Origin: Cyclobacteriaceae bacterium
Lineage (GTDB): Bacteria > Bacteroidota > Bacteroidia > Cytophagales > Cyclobacteriaceae
NCBI GenBank assembly: GCA_019638285.1
Contig: JAHBUB010000020.1
Location: forward strand, 1-58,072
Length of the DNA: 58,072 nt
Direction of reading: 5' to 3'
Shown here: positions 53,198 through 58,072 of the stretch, piece by piece
How the letters are laid out: every line of letters begins with the position of its first letter
Numbering within the stretch: position 1 is the first letter of the stretch
The notes under the pieces: generated by a model
The model's database searches: none
Seen by the model: only the letters and a program-made list of their open reading frames with translations
What the model was told of the DNA's origin: nothing
Made by a program: the position numbers and the translations under genes

Positions 53198-54554
53198 ATT
53201 TTTCCATCCGCCTGTACAGGGATGCTCTCGTCAGACCAAGTTCATCGGCTGCCTTTGAGATGTTGCCACTGTGAAGTTGTATGGCCTTGACAACTGCAGC
53301 CTTCTCTACTTCATCCAGATTCAATGTATCGCTTTCTGTGATTGATCCACTTTTTCTGTTAAACAGAAAATCGCTTTCTTGCAGGGTAGGCGAATCTGCC
53401 ATAATTACTGCACGTTCAATAGAATGTTGTAGCTCCCTGATATTTCCCGGCCAGGCATATTTTTTTAATTTGGCAATTGCTTGTTCAGAAAATGAGATTA
53501 CGTCCTTATGATATTTTTTGGTGTAGAAATTTAGAAAGTGATCAGCAAGCATTGGAATGTCTTCGACACGTTCATACAATGGAGGTATACGGATTTCAAC
53601 CGTATTGATACGGTATAAAAGATCTTGTCTGAATTTCCCTTCTTCTACCATATGGTGTAACGGCATGTTAGTGGCGCAGATCAATCTAATATCCACATCT
53701 ACAGGACCATTGGAACCAACTCTTGTAATCTGTCTTGCTTGTAAGGCTGTTAAAAGTTTGCTTTGCAAAGCCATACTGAGATTACCAATTTCATCTAAAA
53801 ACAATGTGCCGCCATTAGCCAGTTCAAAACGTCCTGTTCTGTTTTCTCGTGCATCTGTAAACGCACCTTTTTTATGGCCAAATAACTCGCTTTCAAAAAG
53901 TGTCTCAGTGATAGCCCCCATGTCTACACTTACAAAAGAGTTGTCTTTGCGCAGTGACTTCTGGTGGATGGCTCTGGCTACTAACTCCTTGCCGGTACCG
54001 TTCTCTCCTAAGATTAATACATTGGCATCAGTTGCTGCTACTTTGTCAATCAATGTAAATACTTCCTTGATCGAAGTACTGTTACCAATGATGTCACGAA
54101 ATGGTTGGCTGATTTGTTCTTCAAGCATTTGCTTTGCTTTGCGCAACTTATCAACTTCATTGTAAGATTTTTTCAGTTTAATAGCAGTAGAAATCGTAGC
54201 TATTAATTTCTCATTTTGCCAAGGCTTTAAAATGAAGTCTGTGGCCCCCTCTTTCAGGGCGCGAACCGCCATCTCCACATCACCAAAAGCAGTAATCATA
54301 ATTACCACCGCATCAGGATCTTTTTCTTTGATTTGTCTCAACCATTCAAACCCTTCTTTCCCTGAAGTGGTGTCTTTGCTGAAATTCATATCCAACAAAA
54401 TGACATCGTAGGTGTCATTGTTGAGCAGGAATGGAATCTTGTTTGGGTTCTTGTCGATGATGACCTGATGACCGTACTTTTTCAACAGCATCTTGGCTGC
54501 CAATAGCACATCTTCATCGTCATCGATCATTAAAATTTTGCCGCCTTCGTTCAC
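53187..54554 (-). CDS. Sigma-54-dependent response regulator (NtrC-type)
   Basis: 455 aa. Receiver domain with phosphorylated Asp55 (LLDMNF), AAA+ domain with Walker A GENGTGKE at about 183, GAFTDA loop at about 236 (in place of GAFTGA), Walker B LFLDEIGN, and a C-terminal Fis-type HTH (ISKAADELGLTRASLYRRM). It activates RNA polymerase with sigma-54. Its kinase is the next gene. Three 16-bp palindromes upstream could be its own binding sites. The GAFTDA form is, as I recall, common in Bacteroidota regulators of this type. Confidence 0.93.
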   Translation of the reverse strand: MNEGGKILMIDDDEDVLLAAKMLLKKYGHQVIIDKNPNKIPFLLNNDTYDVILLDMNFSKDTTSGKEGFEWLRQIKEKDPDAVVIMITAFGDVEMAVRALKEGATDFILKPWQNEKLIATISTAIKLKKSYNEVDKLRKAKQMLEEQISQPFRDIIGNSTSIKEVFTLIDKVAATDANVLILGENGTGKELVARAIHQKSLRKDNSFVSVDMGAITETLFESELFGHKKGAFTDARENRTGRFELANGGTLFLDEIGNLSMALQSKLLTALQARQITRVGSNGPVDVDIRLICATNMPLHHMVEEGKFRQDLLYRINTVEIRIPPLYERVEDIPMLADHFLNFYTKKYHKDVISFSEQAIAKLKKYAWPGNIRELQHSIERAVIMADSPTLQESDFLFNRKSGSITESDTLNLDEVEKAAVVKAIQLHSGNISKAADELGLTRASLYRRMEKYGL

Positions 54555-54602
54555 GTGATTCAGGTTCAGGTTGACTTATATTAATAGAAAAACTATGCCA
54601 GC

Positions 54603-54677
54603 TTCGGTACTGCCCGAAATCAGCGTTATGAGCAGCAGAAATGTACTGTCACGTACAAATATGTTCAAAAATGAACA
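54603..54677. promoter_or_regulatory. Three 16-bp palindromes upstream of the sigma-54 regulator
   Basis: Each is a 5-N6-5 inverted repeat: TTCGG-TACTGC-CCGAA (54603-54618), TGTAC-TGTCAC-GTACA (54642-54657) and TGTTC-AAAAAT-GAACA (54662-54677). The last two share TGTwC...GwACA and are 20 bp apart centre to centre. They lie 49-123 bp upstream of the regulator start on the minus strand, and near the divergent gene at 54806. Confidence 0.6.
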
Positions 54678-54805
54678 CTTTACAGTGCGATTTCGAAGAT
54701 AATAATGATTTTAATGACCAAAATCGAAGGATTGTAAAGAAATAAACTTTATACCACGAAAACACATATAGGGTGTAACTTCAACAGAATGGATTCGTCA
54801 TGTGA

Positions 54806-55339
54806 ATGTTACCTAGAAACCGAATAATGAATTTAAAATCAGCAGTGTTGGAAGAATTTAAAATCAATATTAAGCACAAACTTGCCGCCCTTTGGACATC
54901 GGTTATGTTCTGTTACGTATATGGTGATTATTTTGAATTATATGTTCCGGAAAAAGTGGAAGGACTTCTAAATGGTTCAAATGTACTCAACAGTCCGGTT
55001 GCTTTATTTACTGCATCAGTTGCACTGGCCATTCCTGCGGTAATGATTTCAGTTTCCGTTCTCGCTAAACCTGTACTGAATAGATGGCTTAATATTATTT
55101 TTGGGGTGTTGTATTCATTGCTCATGATATTGATAGGATTTGGATCAATCTCAGCATGGTATTCTTTTTACGTTTTTCTAGCCTTCACAGAAAGCATTCT
55201 TACACTGCTCATCGTTTGGTTGGCCTGGAAGTGGCCGAAAAAGATACCGATTAAAATTATTCTGTTTTCAAACTCTTTACCGGATTCATCAAAGCGGCTT
55301 TTATTGCTTGATAGCTTACGATTAATAGTGTCACAATAA
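54806..55339 (+). CDS. DUF6326 family membrane protein
   Basis: 177 aa from ATG 54806; the ATG at 54827 (MNLKSAVLEEF) gives a better fit to the family start. It has four membrane helices, and a DUF6326-like motif YVYGDYFELYVP near the first helix. The last ~30 residues (after KWPKK) read into the convergent permease gene and overlap it by 83 bp. They look unlike the family and may result from a lost stop codon. Function is unknown. Confidence 0.75.
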   Translation: MLPRNRIMNLKSAVLEEFKINIKHKLAALWTSVMFCYVYGDYFELYVPEKVEGLLNGSNVLNSPVALFTASVALAIPAVMISVSVLAKPVLNRWLNIIFGVLYSLLMILIGFGSISAWYSFYVFLAFTESILTLLIVWLAWKWPKKIPIKIILFSNSLPDSSKRLLLLDSLRLIVSQ

Positions 55340-57914
55340 GCGCACCTATTCCCGTAACCGCGAAAATATTCCATGAAATGGTAGTTTTGTATCCATATTG
55401 TCCAAGCCAGCTATTCATGAAGTAAAAAGAAATGGGGATGGCGAGCCCACAAGAAATAATGATCAGCACAATAAAATCCTTTGATAGCATTTTCCACAGA
55501 CTGGTTATGGAGGCACCCATTATTTTACGTACACCAATTTCTTTTGTACGTTGTTCTGCCATAAAAGAAGCCAAACCAAACAATCCAAGCAAACTGATAA
55601 TCAATGCTAGTGCACTAAAAAGTGTTGCTAATTTTCCGATTCGCTCTTCTGCCCGAAACTTTGCATTATAGGCTTCATCTGCAAATGTGTAATCAAAAGG
55701 AGCGGATGGAACTATACTTGCAAGAACAGATTGTATTTTCGGCAATGCCAAGTGAGGGCTCACGGTTGGTTTTAATTTAATATAGAGCCACTCCATATCA
55801 CGCTCCGAAAGGAAAATAATCGATGGATCGGTTGGCTCATAGGGCGATCCTTTCACCATGTCTTTTACAACACCCAATATTTTATAGTCACCCCTGTTGT
55901 CTCCGCCAGGTGACCAGTTGAGTGATTCCCCAACTGGATTTTCAAGGCCTAGAATTTCCAATGCAGATTCGTTTATAACGATGCCTGAACGGTCACTTGG
56001 GAATGCGCGTGAGAAATCGCGACCTTCAATAAACTCCCATCCAATGGTTTGACCATACTCATGGGTTACAAAAATGGTATTGAAACTCGGATCATACTTC
56101 CGGTCATGCCAGGAGAATCCACCATTCCAACCACGGGTATCAGTGACAGAATAGTTAGCCTCAGCAATTTCTTCTACAACCCCCGTATTTTTTAATTCAT
56201 TTTGTAGCGACTGATACTGGCCCTTATATTCAGGTGAAGAAGTTCTCAATTCGATCAGGTTGGCTCGCGAATAACCCACCGGTCTATTTTTTGCAAATTG
56301 TATTTGTTGATAAACAATCGCTGTACCTATGGTAAGTGTGATGGAAACAGTAAACTGCACCACCACCAAAACGCGCCTTGGTATCATGGCAAAACGGCCG
56401 GCTTTAAAAGTGCCTTTCAATATTTTTACTGCATTGAACGAAGATAAGTAAAGTGCGGGGTAGCTGCCCGCCAGCAACCCCGTGAATGTTGTAAACCCAA
56501 CAACTATTGCCCAAAATATTGGGTTGGCGATAGGTATGGAAATATTCTTGTCACTTACATCGTTAAACCAGGACAAACTCAACTGAACCGTTATCAATGC
56601 AATAACGGTTGCGATTATTGCTACTAAAAAAGTTTCCCCAAAAAATTGTTGAATCAATTGACTGCGTAAAGAACCTATTGATTTTCTGATTCCTACTTCT
56701 TTAGCCCTTTTCTCAGAGCGTGCCGTACTCAAATTCATGAAGTTGATGCAGGCAAGCAGCAAAACAAAAATTCCAATAGCACTATAATACCAAACCGACA
56801 GCATACGCTTGCTGGTTACTAATTCACCATTTCTGAATTCTGAATTCAGATGCCATTGGCCCATCGGATGTAGAAAAATTTCAGGTTTTGTTTCAGCGCT
56901 CTCTGCATTCACGTGTGAAAGCATTACATCTTTTATAATCTTTGATGTTTCTTCAAAATCGCCTCCAGGATAGAGTTGCACAAAAACGTATACAAAATAA
57001 TTATCCCAGGCATCCAGCGTTGCCCAACCATCAATGTAAAGGTCTAGAGGCGCAAAGTAAGAAGCATCATTAAATGTTGAATTCCGAGGTAGGTCTTCAT
57101 ACACTCCTGTTACTTTTAAATCCCATTTGGCATCCATCATTACCACCTGGTTGATAGGGTCGGCATCACCAAATAGCTTTTTGGCAAGAGATTCCGAGAG
57201 TAGAATGCTTTTCATTTCCTTGAGTCCCTGCCTTGTACCGCCAACCATTTTCAAAGTCAGCATGTCGGGGCCTTCGGCCTGCATGAAGTAGCCACTTTGG
57301 GTAAATTTTTTCTCACCAAAAGCAACAACCCTTTCTTCAGTTCGCGCACGTACCATCGCTACGTCTTTAAAATGCGATCCGTACTCTGTTTTGAGGAGGG
57401 TGCCCAGACCTGTCACAAGGGGAGTATTAACTTCCTTTTCGCCACCCAATATCTCACTTCGATATACCTGAGCTATCGTATCGTAGTTTTCATGATACTT
57501 GTTAAAGGACAACTCATCGTAAATCCATAAACCAATTAGAATGGCTACTGTCATTCCGAGAGCCAGACCTCCGATGTTAATAAATGAATACCCTTTGTTA
57601 CGCAAAAGATTTCTCCATCCAATTTTTAAATAACTTTTATACATGCCGTAAGTGTTTAAATTTTTATAGCCCTCTACTGGCCTGATTATGCTTGGTCTAA
57701 ATAGCAGCAATACATCAATAATGAATTTTCTATCTGCTTTTCGTTTTCCTATCTCTATTGTTCTTTCTTTATACAACTCTACCAGGTCGCCTTCAATACT
57801 GTTCACCAACTTCGGATGGCAGAACCAGCGGAAGAAGCAGAGAAATAAACAAGGAGGATTTGATTTATCTATATTCAATTTATCTATTAATAGGTTAATC
57901 TGGTTTCTAACCAC
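55257..57914 (-). CDS. FtsX/MacB-like ABC permease with N-terminal prefix domain
   Basis: 885 aa, start GTG at 57914. Residues about 25-85 form the permease prefix domain typical of Bacteroidota (FFRWFCHPKLVNSIEGDLVELY). Then come an FtsX-like module with helix at about 105-125 and three helices around 375-470, a second MacB-type periplasmic domain (about 520-740) and three C-terminal helices (about 760-880). Such two-module permeases pair with an ATPase to export or handle peptides and antimicrobial compounds, but no ATPase is in view. The gene upstream on the same strand encodes a similar permease. Confidence 0.9.
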   Translation of the reverse strand: MVRNQINLLIDKLNIDKSNPPCLFLCFFRWFCHPKLVNSIEGDLVELYKERTIEIGKRKADRKFIIDVLLLFRPSIIRPVEGYKNLNTYGMYKSYLKIGWRNLLRNKGYSFINIGGLALGMTVAILIGLWIYDELSFNKYHENYDTIAQVYRSEILGGEKEVNTPLVTGLGTLLKTEYGSHFKDVAMVRARTEERVVAFGEKKFTQSGYFMQAEGPDMLTLKMVGGTRQGLKEMKSILLSESLAKKLFGDADPINQVVMMDAKWDLKVTGVYEDLPRNSTFNDASYFAPLDLYIDGWATLDAWDNYFVYVFVQLYPGGDFEETSKIIKDVMLSHVNAESAETKPEIFLHPMGQWHLNSEFRNGELVTSKRMLSVWYYSAIGIFVLLLACINFMNLSTARSEKRAKEVGIRKSIGSLRSQLIQQFFGETFLVAIIATVIALITVQLSLSWFNDVSDKNISIPIANPIFWAIVVGFTTFTGLLAGSYPALYLSSFNAVKILKGTFKAGRFAMIPRRVLVVVQFTVSITLTIGTAIVYQQIQFAKNRPVGYSRANLIELRTSSPEYKGQYQSLQNELKNTGVVEEIAEANYSVTDTRGWNGGFSWHDRKYDPSFNTIFVTHEYGQTIGWEFIEGRDFSRAFPSDRSGIVINESALEILGLENPVGESLNWSPGGDNRGDYKILGVVKDMVKGSPYEPTDPSIIFLSERDMEWLYIKLKPTVSPHLALPKIQSVLASIVPSAPFDYTFADEAYNAKFRAEERIGKLATLFSALALIISLLGLFGLASFMAEQRTKEIGVRKIMGASITSLWKMLSKDFIVLIIISCGLAIPISFYFMNSWLGQYGYKTTISWNIFAVTGIGALIVTLLIVSYQAIKAALMNPVKSLKTE

Positions 57915-57944
57915 CAGAAGAACTAGTATCTAGCAACCATTTAT

Positions 57945-58072
57945 TTATTCCGAGCGCAACGAATTGGCCGGATTAGCCAATGCTGCTTTTACGGTCTTGA
58001 AACTCACCGTAAAAAGGGCAATCAACAACGTACTCAATCCTGCAACAATAAAAACCCACCAATGTATTTCAA
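57945..58072 (-). CDS. ABC transporter permease, FtsX-like (only the 3' end in window)
   Basis: The last ~42 codons: a membrane helix (WWVFIVAGLSTLLIALFTVS) and the end FKTVKAALANPANSLRSE, typical of FtsX/MacB-type permeases. It ends 30 bp before the GTG of the next permease, so the two are tandem paralogues, likely in one operon. The rest is beyond the window. Confidence 0.88.
   Translation of the reverse strand, partial: EIHWWVFIVAGLSTLLIALFTVSFKTVKAALANPANSLRSE

Noticed and set aside
53557-54165. 202-codon plus-strand ORF
   Set aside because: Antisense to the AAA+ domain of the response regulator; shadow of a conserved gene.
54591-54606. Sigma-54 promoter for the response regulator
   Set aside because: The minus strand has TGGCA as a -24 element but lacks GC at -12, so the match is too weak.
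1-58072. tRNA or rRNA genes
   Set aside because: No cloverleaf with a TTCGA-type T-arm and CCA end, and no rRNA-like sequence, was seen in the intergenic stretches.

Overview
The window is chromosomal DNA of a Bacteroidota bacterium, most likely a Cytophagales-type gliding aerobe. The evidence is a type IX secretion/gliding C-terminal domain at the left edge, fused cbb3 oxidase subunits N and O, MenA (menaquinone), a Bacteroidota-type arginine decarboxylase, FtsX-like permeases with an N-terminal prefix domain, many DUF families typical of the phylum, and -7 boxes of the TAnnTTTG type. Species cannot be named from the sequence alone. Most of it is ordinary core genome; no phage, plasmid, CRISPR array, rRNA or tRNA was seen.

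Layout. 1-5.8 kb: end of a T9SS cargo protein, a lipoyl E2 acyltransferase, CinA, a DUF4197 lipoprotein and a PaaN-like aldehyde dehydrogenase, closed by a strong terminator. 5.9-7.5 kb: a conserved hypothetical gene, then about 900 bp without a convincing gene that holds 13 tandem units of 21 bp and several palindromes. 7.5-11.6 kb: a minus-strand run of TauE/SafE permease, SDR, small membrane protein, FolA, Fmt and Nth. 11.6-13.0 kb: a REP/RAYT locus (HUH Y1 transposase plus paired-hairpin repeats) that ends in a 24-codon remnant of a second nth gene. 13.0-18.6 kb: envelope and sugar genes (cyclophilin lipoprotein, NamZ-type muramidase, LolC/E-like permease, GT2, GmhB-like phosphatase, DUF4412). 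18.6-22.9 kb: a dead secreted-protein gene, then three YceI-family genes around an outer-membrane barrel. 22.9-27.2 kb: arginine/polyamine genes (SpeA, arginase, deoxyhypusine-synthase-like enzyme) with a START-domain protein. 27.4-30.7 kb: ArgS, glutathione peroxidase, MenA. 30.8-34.2 kb: universal stress protein, CcoI copper ATPase and the tiny CcoS gene. 34.3-40.7 kb: a 2-hydroxyacid dehydrogenase, an FAD oxidoreductase, a DUF885 peptidase-like lipoprotein and an exported domain fused to a K+-channel-like pore. 40.9-46.8 kb: the cbb3 oxidase operon ccoNO-ccoQ-ccoP-ccoG-ccoH plus a UreH/TauE-like membrane protein, with a one-base frameshift in the ccoO part. 46.9-54.6 kb: second universal stress protein, DnaJ-domain protein, SUI1 factor, DUF2911, lipid kinase, YopX, ACP, and a sigma-54 response regulator/histidine kinase pair. 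54.8-58.1 kb: a DUF6326 membrane protein and two tandem FtsX-type permeases.

How parts fit together. CcoI and CcoS serve the cbb3 oxidase encoded 6.8 kb downstream. Both blocks have an FNR-like site about 32-33 bp upstream of a -7 box, which suggests shared oxygen control together with the universal stress protein. The least explained elements are the 21-bp array, the REP/RAYT locus with its nth remnant, the evenly built palindromes upstream of the NtrC-like regulator, and the channel fusion.
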